Below are positions 24,123 to 32,802 of a DNA stretch of 64,000 bases, in pieces (the stretch's first letter is position 1; each line of letters starts with the position of its first letter). The stretch spans positions 1 to 64,000 of the forward strand of contig UQAZ01000003.1 in the NCBI GenBank assembly GCA_900539165.1, written 5' to 3'. Made by a program: the position numbers and the translations under genes. Origin of the DNA: an uncultured Oscillospiraceae bacterium. GTDB lineage: Bacteria; Bacillota; Clostridia; Oscillospirales; Acutalibacteraceae. Below the pieces are notes generated by a model. It was not told the DNA's origin. It saw only the letters and a list, made by a program, of their open reading frames with translations, and searched no databases.

Positions 24123-24174
24123 TGTAAATTTTCAATCTTTACATTATTGTATATTACTTAAAATTTATTGTCAA
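24123..24174 (-). promoter_or_regulatory. Promoter of the Fe-S protein/cupin genes with an operator-like repeat
   Basis: On the minus strand, TTGACA (24174-24169), 17 bases, TACAAT (24151-24146). Just downstream, TGTAAA-N9-TTTACA (24123-24143) is a perfect 6-bp inverted repeat at the expected start site, a natural place for a repressor. Which one is unknown. Confidence 0.65.
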
Positions 24175-24185
24175 TTGTAGAATAA

Positions 24186-24216
24186 AAGCGTTGGAGATTT
24201 TGTTTCTCCAACGCTT
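24186..24216 (+). terminator. Bidirectional-looking terminator hairpin
   Basis: A 12-bp stem AAGCGTTGGAGA/TCTCCAACGCTT with T-rich flanks on both sides. It resembles the hairpin after Hsp20. Between it and 24390 I see no gene, only a weak AGTCC/GGAC hairpin that may end the transporter transcript. Confidence 0.6.
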
Positions 24217-24390
24217 AATTTTTGCGGATATGTAGTACAATTTTCGTTAATTTTATGTTTTTAATGTGTTTGACCGCCCACTATGCAAATTTTTCGAGTC
24301 TTAAAACCGGCTTAAATAGGGTTCTTTTTTCTATTGTCCATTTTTTACGGACTTGTTCAGACAGGGGAGCAGCTTATGAATTTTAGGGGA

Positions 24391-25134
24391 TTATAAAACC
24401 TTTGAGAGAAATTCTACCAAACGGGCATCCTTAGGATGATTAAAAATCTCGTCGGGAGTGCCTTGCTCGAGAATTTTGCCCTCGTCCATAAAGATAATAC
24501 GGGTGGCAACCTCTTTTGCAAAGCCCATTTCGTGAGTAACGATAGCCATTGTCATACCGTTGTTTGCAAGGTCTTTCATTACCTGAAGCACTTCGCCTAC
24601 CATTTCGGGGTCGAGTGCGGAGGTCGGCTCGTCAAAGAGCATTACCTCAGGCTCCATACACAGCGCGCGAACTATTGCAACTCTTTGCTTTTGTCCGCCT
24701 GAAAGCTGTGACGGATAAGCGTCTGCTCTGTCCTCCAAACCTACGGTCTTTAACAGTCCCATTGCCTTTGCCTCAGCCTCTTCCTTGCTCTTTCCGAGAA
24801 GCTTCATCGGTGCAATGGTCATATTTTTAAGTACAGTCATATTAGGGAAAAGATTGAAGTGCTGAAACACCATTCCCATTTTTTGTCTGTGCTGATTTAT
24901 GTTAAGCTTTGGGTTGGTTAAGTCCTCACCGTCAAATACAATGTGTCCCTCGGTAGGAATTTCCAAAAGATTAAGCGAACGCAGGAAAGTTGATTTACCC
25001 GAGCCTGACGGACCGATGATTACAACAACCTCGCCCTGATTGATTTCCAAATCAATTCCGTCGAGAGCCTTAACCGTTCCGGAAAGATAGTGCTTTTTAA
25101 TGCCGTTTACCTTAATCAATGTGTTATCGCTCAT
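24391..25134 (-). CDS. Polar amino-acid ABC transporter ATPase (GlnQ-like), transporter A
   Basis: 247 residues. Walker [10 protein letters not shown] (~40), Q-loop in [10 protein letters not shown], signature LSGGQKQR (~146), Walker [13 protein letters not shown] and the switch His in IVTHEMGFA are all present. It powers uptake of a polar amino acid by the permease and binding protein encoded just upstream on the minus strand. It overlaps the permease gene by 11 nt and uses GGAGG inside that gene's end. Confidence 0.94.
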   Translation of the reverse strand: MSDNTLIKVNGIKKHYLSGTVKALDGIDLEINQGEVVVIIGPSGSGKSTFLRSLNLLEIPTEGHIVFDGEDLTNPKLNINQHRQKMGMVFQHFNLFPNMTVLKNMTIAPMKLLGKSKEEAEAKAMGLLKTVGLEDRADAYPSQLSGGQKQRVAIVRALCMEPEVMLFDEPTSALDPEMVGEVLQVMKDLANNGMTMAIVTHEMGFAKEVATRIIFMDEGKILEQGTPDEIFNHPKDARLVEFLSKVL

Positions 25135-25885
25135 TCTTTCTCATCCTCCTTTCAAGAATGCCCATAAGCTTTGAGAGAAGCATTACTATTACAAGATAAA
25201 TAAGTGCAACCGTAAGCAAAGGCATATAGTATGAATATGTCGAAGCGGAAATTGACGAACCTGCTTTTGTAAGGTCGTTTACTGCGACATAGCCTGCAAC
25301 AGAAGTTTCCTTCAAAAGAGCTATGAACTCGTTAAGAAGTGTAGGCAATACAGTCTTGAACATCTGTGGCAAAATTATATATCTCATTGTTTGAACATAG
25401 TTGAAGCCGATTGAACGACCTGCCTCAAACTGTCCTTGGTCGATTGACATAATTCCGCCTCTGAATATTTCGGCAACATATGCACCCGAGTTGATACCGA
25501 ATGCAAATATGGCAACCGCAACACCGTTAGACGAGGACTTGAAGATTATGAAGTAACAGATAAGAAGCTGAACTACTACCGGTGTACCTCTGATAACGGT
25601 GAGATAGATTTTGCAAATGCTGTTGAAAAATTTTAACAGATGAAAGCTGAAACCACCCTTGAGCTTGAGCGATTCTTCGTTTTTGTCATAAGATGTACGA
25701 ACAGCGGCAACGATTACACCGAGTGCAATTCCTATCAAAGCCGCAATGGCTGTAATAAGCAGGGTGTTGCCTAAGCCTTGAAACATAAATTTCCATCTGT
25801 CTTTTTGGATAAAGTTAAGGTCAAATTGACTCTTGAAATTATCTATGGCAGAGGAAATGCTTAACAGATAAAATGTATTTAACAT
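25124..25885 (-). CDS. Polar amino-acid ABC transporter permease, transporter A
   Basis: 253 residues. Hydrophobic helices at about 38-62, 82-100, 115-135, 180-205 and 215-240. The EAA-type coupling loop [20 protein letters not shown] (~155-175) marks the HisM/GlnP family, which dimerises in the membrane and contacts the ATPase. An intercistronic hairpin separates it from the binding-protein gene. Confidence 0.93.
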   Translation of the reverse strand: MLNTFYLLSISSAIDNFKSQFDLNFIQKDRWKFMFQGLGNTLLITAIAALIGIALGVIVAAVRTSYDKNEESLKLKGGFSFHLLKFFNSICKIYLTVIRGTPVVVQLLICYFIIFKSSSNGVAVAIFAFGINSGAYVAEIFRGGIMSIDQGQFEAGRSIGFNYVQTMRYIILPQMFKTVLPTLLNEFIALLKETSVAGYVAVNDLTKAGSSISASTYSYYMPLLTVALIYLVIVMLLSKLMGILERRMRKNER

Positions 25886-25908
25886 ACTAATCTCCTAAAA
25901 TCAAACTA

Positions 25909-25946
25909 AAAGGCGAACTCGGGAATGGTTCCTTACAGTCCGCCTT
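25909..25946 (-). terminator. Intercistronic hairpin after the transporter A binding protein
   Basis: AAGGCG and ACT pair with AGT and CGCCTT, with an inner GGAA/TTCC. It lies between binding-protein and permease genes and probably gives partial termination or mRNA protection so that binding protein is made in excess. Confidence 0.6.
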
Positions 25947-25964
25947 AAATTTTTAATGCTTGAA

Positions 25965-26729
25965 TTATTTTGCGTTGATGTACTTGTCTACGATTTTCTG
26001 AAGAGTACCGTCAGCGATTAATTCTTTAAGTGCTGTGTTTACCTTTTCTTTAAGCTCTGTGTTTTCCTTAGCAAAGCAGATTGCGTAATCCTCTTGTGCA
26101 TAAGCTGTATCAAGGATTTTTAAGCCCGGGTTAGCCTCAACGAATGATTTAGCCGGTTCGTTGTCGATGATAACACAGTCAATCTTGCCTGCAAGAAGAG
26201 CCTGAACTGCATCGGCGCCCTTGTCCATTTCTACAACAGCGTCTGCACCAAAGTCGTCTTTAGCATAGATGTCGCCGGTTGTGCCGAGCTGAACACCGAT
26301 TTTTGTGCTTGATGAAAGGTCGTCAACAGATTTGATTTCGCTGTCCTCTTTAACTATGATTGACTGAATACCTGTTGCATATGGATCAGAGAATGCAACA
26401 TTTTGCTCACGCTCAGGAGTAACTGTCAAGCCTGCCATACCCATATCGTACTTACCGCTTTGTACGCCCGGGATGATTGAGTCGAATTTTGTGTCAACGA
26501 TTTCAAGCTTCATTCCAAGCTTGTCGGCGATTGCCTTAGCAACCTCAGCGTCGATACCTACAACCTCGCCGCCCTCGGTGTACTCGTATGGAGGGAACTC
26601 TGCGTTTGTTACCATTGTAAGTGTTTTGGTTTCTTCGTTTGTGTTTGTGTCGTTTGTCTTACTTGAGCATGCAGCGAAAGCTACGCATATTGTTACTGCC
26701 GCAAGAACTAATGCTAAAAACTTTTTCAT
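25965..26729 (-). CDS. Polar amino-acid ABC transporter binding lipoprotein, transporter A
   Basis: 254 residues. A signal peptide ends in a lipobox (VAFAACSSK, Cys at 21), so it is tethered outside the membrane. The solute-binding family 3 core shows NAEFPPYEYTEGGEVVGIDAEVAKAIADKLG and GMAGLTVTPEREQNVAFSDPY, which fit basic or polar amino acids. A divergent transporter lies across the intergenic region and ArgR-like boxes sit between, so arginine or a relative is a reasonable ligand guess. Confidence 0.92.
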   Translation of the reverse strand: MKKFLALVLAAVTICVAFAACSSKTNDTNTNEETKTLTMVTNAEFPPYEYTEGGEVVGIDAEVAKAIADKLGMKLEIVDTKFDSIIPGVQSGKYDMGMAGLTVTPEREQNVAFSDPYATGIQSIIVKEDSEIKSVDDLSSSTKIGVQLGTTGDIYAKDDFGADAVVEMDKGADAVQALLAGKIDCVIIDNEPAKSFVEANPGLKILDTAYAQEDYAICFAKENTELKEKVNTALKELIADGTLQKIVDKYINAK

Positions 26730-26773
26730 AGTGATTCTCCTTTACAATTTGTTGAAATGTTTTCAGTAAATAC

Positions 26774-26802
26774 AAGATAGCACAAAACGAATATTTTTGC
26801 AA
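26774..26802 (-). promoter_or_regulatory. Promoter of transporter A
   Basis: On the minus strand, TTGCAA (26802-26797), 17 bases, TATCTT (26779-26774). Confidence 0.6.
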
Positions 26803-26817
26803 CATTTATACCAAAAT

Positions 26818-26853
26818 TGAATAAATATACACAAAATATGCAATAAATATACA
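26818..26853. promoter_or_regulatory. Two ArgR-like boxes between divergent transporters
   Basis: The 12-mer AATAAATATACA occurs at 26820-26831 and 26842-26853, 22 bases apart, within TTGAATAAATATACAC and TGCAATAAATATACAT. Each resembles an ARG box (TGAATxxxxATTCA type), and the spacing is that of a double operator bound by an ArgR hexamer. It lies between the promoters of both transporters, so one repressor could control both. Confidence 0.5.
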
Positions 26854-26901
26854 TTTGGTGCATAAAAAACGAGAAAATTTCGCACTTTTTCAAATTAGCA
26901 C

Positions 26902-26930
26902 TTTACAACGCTAAAGAAATGAAGTATAAT
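26902..26930 (+). promoter_or_regulatory. Promoter of transporter B
   Basis: TTTACA (26902-26907), 17 bases, TATAAT (26925-26930). Confidence 0.78.
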
Positions 26931-26967
26931 AAGCACATTCCAAAAGAAACGAAAGAGGTAGCTTATT

Positions 26968-27756
26968 ATGAAAATGGTAAAAAGAGTATTGGCTATTATA
27001 TTAGCTTGTATTACAGTAGGTGCTTGCTTTGCAGGATGCTCCGCTAAGGATTCGTCCAAGTCGGACAGCGAGATGATTAAGGAAAAGGGCGAACTTGTTG
27101 TTGCAGTTACTAACTTTGCTCCTATGGATTATAAGGATAAGGACGGTAATTGGATTGGCTTTGATGCGGACCTTGCAAATATGGTAGGCGAAAAGCTTGG
27201 CGTAAAGGTAAAGTTTGTTGAGGTTGATTGGGATAATAAGTTTATTGAGCTTCAAACTAATTCTATTGACTGCATTTGGAACGGTATGACCATTACAGAT
27301 GAGGTAAAAAATAATTCATCTGTTACTAATGCTTATGCTATGAATCAGCAGATTGTTGTTACAAAGAAAGAGCTTGCTTCCACGCTCAAAACCGTTGACG
27401 ACCTTAAAGGCCTTAAATTTGCGGTAGAAAACGGCTCGGCAGGACAGGATGCGGCAAATGAAAATCAGTTTAACGCTACTGCCGTAACAGCACAGAGCGA
27501 CGCACTTCTCGAAGTTGCTTCAGGCTCGGCAGACGCTTGCATTATCGACTCGACTATGGCTTCGGCAATGATTGGCGAGGGTACGGACTATGCAGACCTT
27601 GCTACATCTGTTGTATTGGTTGACGAGCAGTACGGTATCAGCTTCCGTAAGGGCAGCGACATGGTGGAGAAGGTAAATGCTTATCTTCAGGAGTTTGAAA
27701 CAGACGGAACACTTAAAAAGCTCAGCGAGAAATACAATGTTCAGCTTGCAGAGTAA
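26968..27756 (+). CDS. Polar amino-acid ABC transporter binding lipoprotein, transporter B
   Basis: 262 residues. Signal peptide with lipobox (CFAGCSAKD, Cys ~23). Solute-binding family 3 motifs: VVAVTNFAPMDYKDKDGNWIGFDADLANMVGEKLG and WNGMTITDEV. It differs clearly from the transporter A binding protein, so the two are not a recent duplication. AAGAGGT lies before the ATG. A hairpin after it (27793-27820) separates it from the permease gene. Confidence 0.92.
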   Translation: MKMVKRVLAIILACITVGACFAGCSAKDSSKSDSEMIKEKGELVVAVTNFAPMDYKDKDGNWIGFDADLANMVGEKLGVKVKFVEVDWDNKFIELQTNSIDCIWNGMTITDEVKNNSSVTNAYAMNQQIVVTKKELASTLKTVDDLKGLKFAVENGSAGQDAANENQFNATAVTAQSDALLEVASGSADACIIDSTMASAMIGEGTDYADLATSVVLVDEQYGISFRKGSDMVEKVNAYLQEFETDGTLKKLSEKYNVQLAE

Positions 27757-27792
27757 TATATAATGTTATAATACTTAAAATAATATATGCAC

Positions 27793-27820
27793 GAGGCTGC
27801 TACCAAAAGGTGACAGCCTC
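27793..27820 (+). terminator. Intercistronic hairpin after the transporter B binding protein
   Basis: GAGGCTG and ACC pair with GGT and CAGCCTC around AAAA with a small internal loop; no T-run follows. It probably gives partial termination or stabilises the upstream message, as in transporter A. Confidence 0.6.
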
Positions 27821-27880
27821 ATTGTGTCGTAATAAAGCATTGATTTCGATTGCTAATATAAAGGAAGAAAATAGATTATT

Positions 27881-28522
27881 ATGTTTTTAGAAGTTACATT
27901 TGAATTATTAAGGGGCTTTACGGAAACACTGAAGATTTTTGTTCTTACTCTCGTGTTTTCCTTGCCGCTTGGGCTTGTGCTTAGCTTTTTTTCAATGTCA
28001 AAATTTAAGCCTCTTAAAGTTTTAACCAAGGTGTTTATTTGGATTATCCGAGGAACACCGCTTATGCTTCAGCTTATCGTTGTGTATTACGGTCCGGGTC
28101 TTGTTTTAGGCTGGGATTTGATGGAGAGATTCACGGCGGTTTTGGTTGCGTTTGTAATTAATTATTCCTGCTATTTCAGCGAGATTTACAGAGGCGGAAT
28201 AGAATCCGTGCCAAAGGGACAGCAGGAGGCGGGACTTGTTCTCGGAATGAGCAAGAGCCAAATTTTCTTTAAGGTTACTCTTTTGCAGGTGATTAAAAGA
28301 ATAGTACCGCCTATGAGCAACGAGATAATAACTCTTGTAAAGGATACATCGCTTGCAAGAATTATTGCCGTATATGAGATTATATTTATGGGACAGAGCT
28401 TTATTAAGTCGGCAGGACTTATTTGGCCGTTGTTCTACACAGCCGTTTTCTATCTTGTGTTCTGCGGAATACTTACTCTCATTTTCAGATGGGCAGAAAA
28501 GAAGATGTCGTATTTTAACTAA
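27881..28522 (+). CDS. Polar amino-acid ABC transporter permease, transporter B
   Basis: 213 residues, usual for this family. Helices at about 12-38, 52-75, 88-105, 160-178 and 185-205. The coupling loop ([24 protein letters not shown], ~118-141) is present, with [12 protein letters not shown] before it. It forms the membrane channel with the ATPase encoded 11 nt later. Confidence 0.93.
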   Translation: MFLEVTFELLRGFTETLKIFVLTLVFSLPLGLVLSFFSMSKFKPLKVLTKVFIWIIRGTPLMLQLIVVYYGPGLVLGWDLMERFTAVLVAFVINYSCYFSEIYRGGIESVPKGQQEAGLVLGMSKSQIFFKVTLLQVIKRIVPPMSNEIITLVKDTSLARIIAVYEIIFMGQSFIKSAGLIWPLFYTAVFYLVFCGILTLIFRWAEKKMSYFN

Positions 28523-28533
28523 GGAGGCTCGTT

Positions 28534-29292
28534 ATGGCGTTATTGGAAGTAAAAGATATAAAAAAATCCTTTGGCAAAACCGAGGTTCTTAAAGGCATTG
28601 ACTTTGATTTGGAAAAGGGCGAGGTGCTGTCGATTATCGGTTCGTCGGGTTCGGGAAAGACCACCCTTTTGCGTTGTATTAATTTTCTTGAATTTGCAAA
28701 CGAGGGTACGATTACCGTTGACGGCGAGCTTATCTATGACGGAAAAAGGGACAAAAAAATCAAGGACAGCGAGCTTGGAGCAAAGCGTATGCATTTCGGC
28801 TTGGTGTTTCAGGATTTTAACCTATTTCCGCAGTATACCGTGCTTAAAAATCTGACGCTTGCACCGTCGCTGTTAAAGCTTGACAGCAAGGCCGAGCTTG
28901 AAAACAGGGCGAGTGAGATAATCAAACGAGTAGGACTTGAGGAAAAAATCGACTTCTATCCGTGTCAGCTTTCGGGCGGACAAAAGCAGAGGGTTGCCAT
29001 AGCAAGAGCGCTTATGCTCAATCCGGATATTCTGTGTTTTGACGAGCCTACTTCTGCACTTGACCCGGAGCTTACGGGCGAGGTACTGAAGGTTATTAAA
29101 AACCTGAAGGACGAGGGAAGCACGATGATTGTGGTAACTCACGAAATGGAGTTTGCCAAGAATGTGTCGGACAAGATTATGTTTATGGCTGACGGTGTTG
29201 TTGAGGAAATTGGAACTCCCGAGCAGATTTACTCATCCCCGAGAAGTGAAAAAACAAAAGCTTTCCTTGCAAATTCGCTGGAAAAATTTTAA
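28534..29292 (+). CDS. Polar amino-acid ABC transporter ATPase, transporter B
   Basis: 252 residues. Walker [10 protein letters not shown] (~36), Q-loop [10 protein letters not shown], signature LSGGQKQR (~148), Walker [13 protein letters not shown] and the switch His in VVTHEMEFA are complete. A terminator hairpin follows 15 nt after the stop. Confidence 0.94.
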   Translation: MALLEVKDIKKSFGKTEVLKGIDFDLEKGEVLSIIGSSGSGKTTLLRCINFLEFANEGTITVDGELIYDGKRDKKIKDSELGAKRMHFGLVFQDFNLFPQYTVLKNLTLAPSLLKLDSKAELENRASEIIKRVGLEEKIDFYPCQLSGGQKQRVAIARALMLNPDILCFDEPTSALDPELTGEVLKVIKNLKDEGSTMIVVTHEMEFAKNVSDKIMFMADGVVEEIGTPEQIYSSPRSEKTKAFLANSLEKF

Positions 29293-29307
29293 TTACTGTG
29301 TTATATT

Positions 29308-29338
29308 AAGTAGTGGATGTATTTTCCGCTACTTTTTA
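29308..29338 (+). terminator. Terminator of transporter B operon
   Basis: Stem AAGTAG-T-GGA / TCC-G-CTACTT (29308-29334) followed by TTT, between transporter B and the alpha-galactosidase gene. Confidence 0.7.
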
Positions 29339-29356
29339 TATTTAAGGAGCAACAGT

Positions 29357-30997
29357 ATGCAGCGTTACAGCGTTAATTTCACTTATAAGGTATTTGGTAA
29401 AATAAAGCACACTTCGGATTTCAATGAGGATATTGCGTGGAGGCTTGAGCAAAATGAACAAACTTTGAGGCTTATCCTCTTGCCTAAAACAGAGATTTCG
29501 TCGGTAAGCTTTGAGGTAAAGAGAAATTACGATTTTGCAAGCGACAGCAGATTTTTTGCAAACGGTTTTCAGTCGTGGAGCGATACACGAGAGTTTACCG
29601 TAAACGACAAAATGTCGGGCTTGGGTTTGGTCGGCAAGTCGATTGTGGGCAAGAAATTCGGCTTGAAATATGTCGGTGATTATACTTTTTGCAAGCAGGC
29701 GGAAACCACGGGCGAGTTCCATTCTCACGGCTTGGCATATGTCAGAAACGGCAGCCGACTTGATTTCTTCGGCTCACTTGATGAAAGAACCGGCTTTACG
29801 GTCATTTATGCCGATATGAATAAAAACAGTCTCTGTTTTACAAAGGACTTGGAGGGCATTACGATTTCTAAGCCGTACGATGTGCTTAATCTGTATTTTG
29901 CACAGGGCGAATACGATGAGGTTTTCGATTTGTATTTTGACACTCTCGGCGTTAAGTGCCTGACGAATGAAAAAATCAAAGGCTATACCTCTTGGTATAA
30001 TTATTATCAAAAAATCAGCGAGGATATTATTCTGCGTGATTTGAGGTCGATGTCGGCGGAGAAAAAATATGTAAACACCTTCCAAATCGACGACGGTTAT
30101 CAAACGGCGGTCGGTGACTGGCTTAGCATTGATAGCAAAAAATTCCCTCACGGTATGAAACCGATTGCAGATGAAATTCATAACGACGGCTTTAAGGCGG
30201 GCATTTGGCTTGCACCATTTGGCGCACAGTTTAATTCCGCTGTTGCAAAGGAACATCCCGATTGGCTCATTAAAGACGAAAAGGGCAAGCCTATTCCTGT
30301 CGGAGCAAATTGGGGCGGATTTTACGCTCTTGATATTTATAACGAGGAAGCGGCTTCGTATATCCGCAGAGTTTTTGATACAATCATTAACGACTGGGGA
30401 TTTGATATGGTTAAATTGGATTTCCTTTATGCTTGCTCAATCGTGCCTATGTATAATAAAACGAGGGGTCAAATTGCCTGTGAGGCTATGGATTTTCTCA
30501 GAGAATGTGTGGGGGATAAGCTGATTTTAGGCTGTGGCGTTTGGATGCTTCCGTGCTTCGGTAAGGTGGATTATATGCGTATCGGTGCGGATATGGCGCT
30601 TAGCTGGAAGCATACGCTTTTGCGTAAAATGATGCACAGAGAGGATGTTTCAACACCGAATGCAATTCATAACAGCGTGTATCGCAGGTGCTTTAACGGC
30701 AGAGCCTTTTTGTGTGACCCGGATGTATTCTTGCTCAGGCGTACAAATATCGGATTTAGTGTTGAACAGCAGGAGCTTCTTGCAAAATTCATCAAGCTTT
30801 TCGGAGGCGTTCTTTTTATGAGCGATAATTTGGGCGATTATGATGAAAGACAGCTTGGGACTTTCCGTGATACCCTGACGGATGACGCAGAACTTTTGGC
30901 AGTCAACGAGGGCGGAGATACGATTTTTGTCGATTATGTGCAGAATGGTGAGGAGCATACTCTTAAATTTTGCGTGACCGACGGAACGATTTATTAA
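29357..30997 (+). CDS. GH36-type alpha-galactosidase
   Basis: 546 residues from ATG at 29357 (AAGGAGC seven nt upstream). An N-terminal beta-sandwich (about 1-190) includes FFANGFQSWSDTREF. The TIM barrel starts near 220 (GYTSWYNYY) with the family sequence FQIDDGYQTAVGDWL. The nucleophile is Asp in MVKLDFLYA (~358) and the acid/base Asp in RIGADMALSW (~415). It has no signal peptide, so it probably acts in the cytoplasm on imported raffinose- or melibiose-type galactosides. No sugar transporter is nearby. Confidence 0.87.
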   Translation: MQRYSVNFTYKVFGKIKHTSDFNEDIAWRLEQNEQTLRLILLPKTEISSVSFEVKRNYDFASDSRFFANGFQSWSDTREFTVNDKMSGLGLVGKSIVGKKFGLKYVGDYTFCKQAETTGEFHSHGLAYVRNGSRLDFFGSLDERTGFTVIYADMNKNSLCFTKDLEGITISKPYDVLNLYFAQGEYDEVFDLYFDTLGVKCLTNEKIKGYTSWYNYYQKISEDIILRDLRSMSAEKKYVNTFQIDDGYQTAVGDWLSIDSKKFPHGMKPIADEIHNDGFKAGIWLAPFGAQFNSAVAKEHPDWLIKDEKGKPIPVGANWGGFYALDIYNEEAASYIRRVFDTIINDWGFDMVKLDFLYACSIVPMYNKTRGQIACEAMDFLRECVGDKLILGCGVWMLPCFGKVDYMRIGADMALSWKHTLLRKMMHREDVSTPNAIHNSVYRRCFNGRAFLCDPDVFLLRRTNIGFSVEQQELLAKFIKLFGGVLFMSDNLGDYDERQLGTFRDTLTDDAELLAVNEGGDTIFVDYVQNGEEHTLKFCVTDGTIY

Positions 30998-31003
30998 TTA
31001 ATA

Positions 31004-31032
31004 TAGACTTTTATACATTATAATGTTATAAT
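31004..31032 (+). promoter_or_regulatory. Candidate promoter of the rpe operon
   Basis: TAGACT (31004-31009), 17 bases, TATAAT (31027-31032), 30 bp before the rpe start. Confidence 0.55.
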
Positions 31033-31062
31033 ATTTTGAATTTATATATGGTAGGTGCGCTT

Positions 31063-31704
31063 ATGGATATTATGATTTCGCCGTCAATATTGGCGTGTGA
31101 TTATGCAAATCTTCAATCGGAGCTTGATAGAATTTCTGCTTCCGATTTAATCCACATTGATGTAATGGACGGACATTTTGTGCCGAATATTTCTATTGGT
31201 GTGCCTGTGGTTGAAGCCGCTAAAAGAGTGTGCGACATTCCGTTTGATGTGCATTTGATGATTAGCAATCCGATAGATTATGTTCAGCAGTTTGCGGATG
31301 CGGGAGCAGATATTATATGCTTCCACGCAGAAAGCAACAGCGACATCGGAGAAACGATTGATAAGATTATTTCGCTCGGCAAAAAGGCAGCTGTTGCCGT
31401 TAAGCCCAATACCGATATTGATGTTGTGCTTCCTTATCTCGATAAATTGTGGATGGTGCTTGTTATGACTGTTGAGCCGGGCTTCGGCGGTCAAAGTTTT
31501 ATGCAAAGCACTATGCCTAAGATTGAAAAGCTCAGAGCAATTGCTCCCGATATTAACATAGAAGTTGACGGCGGAATAAATGCCGAAACAATTAAAATTG
31601 CCGCTAAGGCAGGCGCAAACATTTTTGTTGCGGGTTCGGCTGTGTTCAAGAGTGAATGCCCGTCGGAAACCATTGCCCTTCTTAAACAAAACGCAGAGGT
31701 TTGA
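31063..31704 (+). CDS. rpe: Ribulose-phosphate 3-epimerase
   Basis: 213 residues from ATG at 31063, preferred over an upstream in-frame ATG because GGTAGGTG lies at proper spacing. Motifs: SPSILACDYANL, HIDVMDGHFVPNISIG (two catalytic/metal residues), VHLMI, VMTVEPGFGGQ and the phosphate site VDGGIN plus AGSAVF. It interconverts ribulose- and xylulose-5-phosphate in the pentose phosphate pathway, as a metal-dependent TIM barrel. First gene of a set with two envelope genes and mgtE. Confidence 0.95.
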   Translation: MDIMISPSILACDYANLQSELDRISASDLIHIDVMDGHFVPNISIGVPVVEAAKRVCDIPFDVHLMISNPIDYVQQFADAGADIICFHAESNSDIGETIDKIISLGKKAAVAVKPNTDIDVVLPYLDKLWMVLVMTVEPGFGGQSFMQSTMPKIEKLRAIAPDINIEVDGGINAETIKIAAKAGANIFVAGSAVFKSECPSETIALLKQNAEV

Positions 31705-31713
31705 TTTGCTTAA

Positions 31714-32796
31714 ATGAAAGACAAGAAAAAGGATAAACGGTTTTATAATAATAAAAACCGTAACGCTCATTGGACTGAAGAACCTGTCGGCAGATATATT
31801 GATTTTGCCGATAAGTACGCTCAGGGTGACGGATTAAATAAGTACAGCGATGTTGCAAACAGTGCGCATCGTGTTGCGCTAAAACAGATTGAAAAAAAGA
31901 ATAAGCAAAAAAGAGCGATTATTTCTATCTTGCTTGCCGCATTGCTTATCGGCTGCGGCTATATAGGTATGCAGGTGCATATGATAAGAAACGCTAAGCC
32001 GCTTGAAAATTTTTTGAGCAGCAGCGCTTCAAACGATAATGCTATTTCTCAGATTTCATTGTCGCTTCAGGCGGAAAAAATCGAAAGTATCAGCTTGGAC
32101 AATTCCGCTATGCTTAATTCTGTTATTTCCTCAACTCATGATGTGGGAAGCAATGCTGTTGTTTTTGATGCAAAGAGGGCAGACGGAACGGTGGGCTATC
32201 ATTCCTCACTTGCCGCAGTAGATACCTATTCGGCTATGAGCAGCGTCGGTAACGACAGCACAGGTTCTATTAAAAAGCTTATTAAAAACGATATTCTTCC
32301 CGTTGCCCGAATTTCCTGCTATGTGGATAATGTAGCGCCGATACAAAATCCGTCTATGGCTGTCAGCGACACCAACGGAGTTTATAAGGATAAAGGCGGA
32401 GACAGCTATCTTAATCCCGACAGCGAAGAGGCTTACGGCTATATCCGTGATATTATCAGAGAGCTTAGCGACATCGGCGTAAAGGTGTTTATTCTTTACG
32501 GCTGTGATTTGCCCGAGTCAATTTCGTCAAATTATAACGACGGCTTTGACGCTTTGGCAAAAAGGCTAAATGAGGAGTTTGACGGCGGTGTTAAGCTTAT
32601 TCAAGAAAGCTCGGTAAAAATCGACGGCGTCGATACCGAAAGCGAAAAGGTAACGGATAATAAAATAATTGAAGAAATAAAGGCATTTTCGCCTCTTGAC
32701 GAAAATAAGATATATGCCGTTTATTCCTCTGTTGAGCATAAAAGACTTTATGAACTGCTCACGGAAAACGGAGTAGAGAACTTTATATTGGAGTAA
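31714..32796 (+). CDS. Membrane-anchored DUF4015-type putative glycoside hydrolase
   Basis: 360 residues. A charged cytoplasmic N-terminus of ~65 residues, one transmembrane helix (about 67-88), then an outer domain. The segments SNAVVFDAKRADGTVGYHS, LIKNDILPVARISCYVDN, SYLNPDSEEAYGYIRDIIREL and VKVFILYGCD correspond to the DUF4015 barrel, a putative glycosyl hydrolase family. Some catalytic-looking acids of that family (in FDYIRFP) are not seen here, so activity is doubtful. Only a weak ribosome site precedes it, 9 nt after rpe. Confidence 0.62.
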   Translation: MKDKKKDKRFYNNKNRNAHWTEEPVGRYIDFADKYAQGDGLNKYSDVANSAHRVALKQIEKKNKQKRAIISILLAALLIGCGYIGMQVHMIRNAKPLENFLSSSASNDNAISQISLSLQAEKIESISLDNSAMLNSVISSTHDVGSNAVVFDAKRADGTVGYHSSLAAVDTYSAMSSVGNDSTGSIKKLIKNDILPVARISCYVDNVAPIQNPSMAVSDTNGVYKDKGGDSYLNPDSEEAYGYIRDIIRELSDIGVKVFILYGCDLPESISSNYNDGFDALAKRLNEEFDGGVKLIQESSVKIDGVDTESEKVTDNKIIEEIKAFSPLDENKIYAVYSSVEHKRLYELLTENGVENFILE

Positions 32797-32802
32797 GGGA
32801 TT

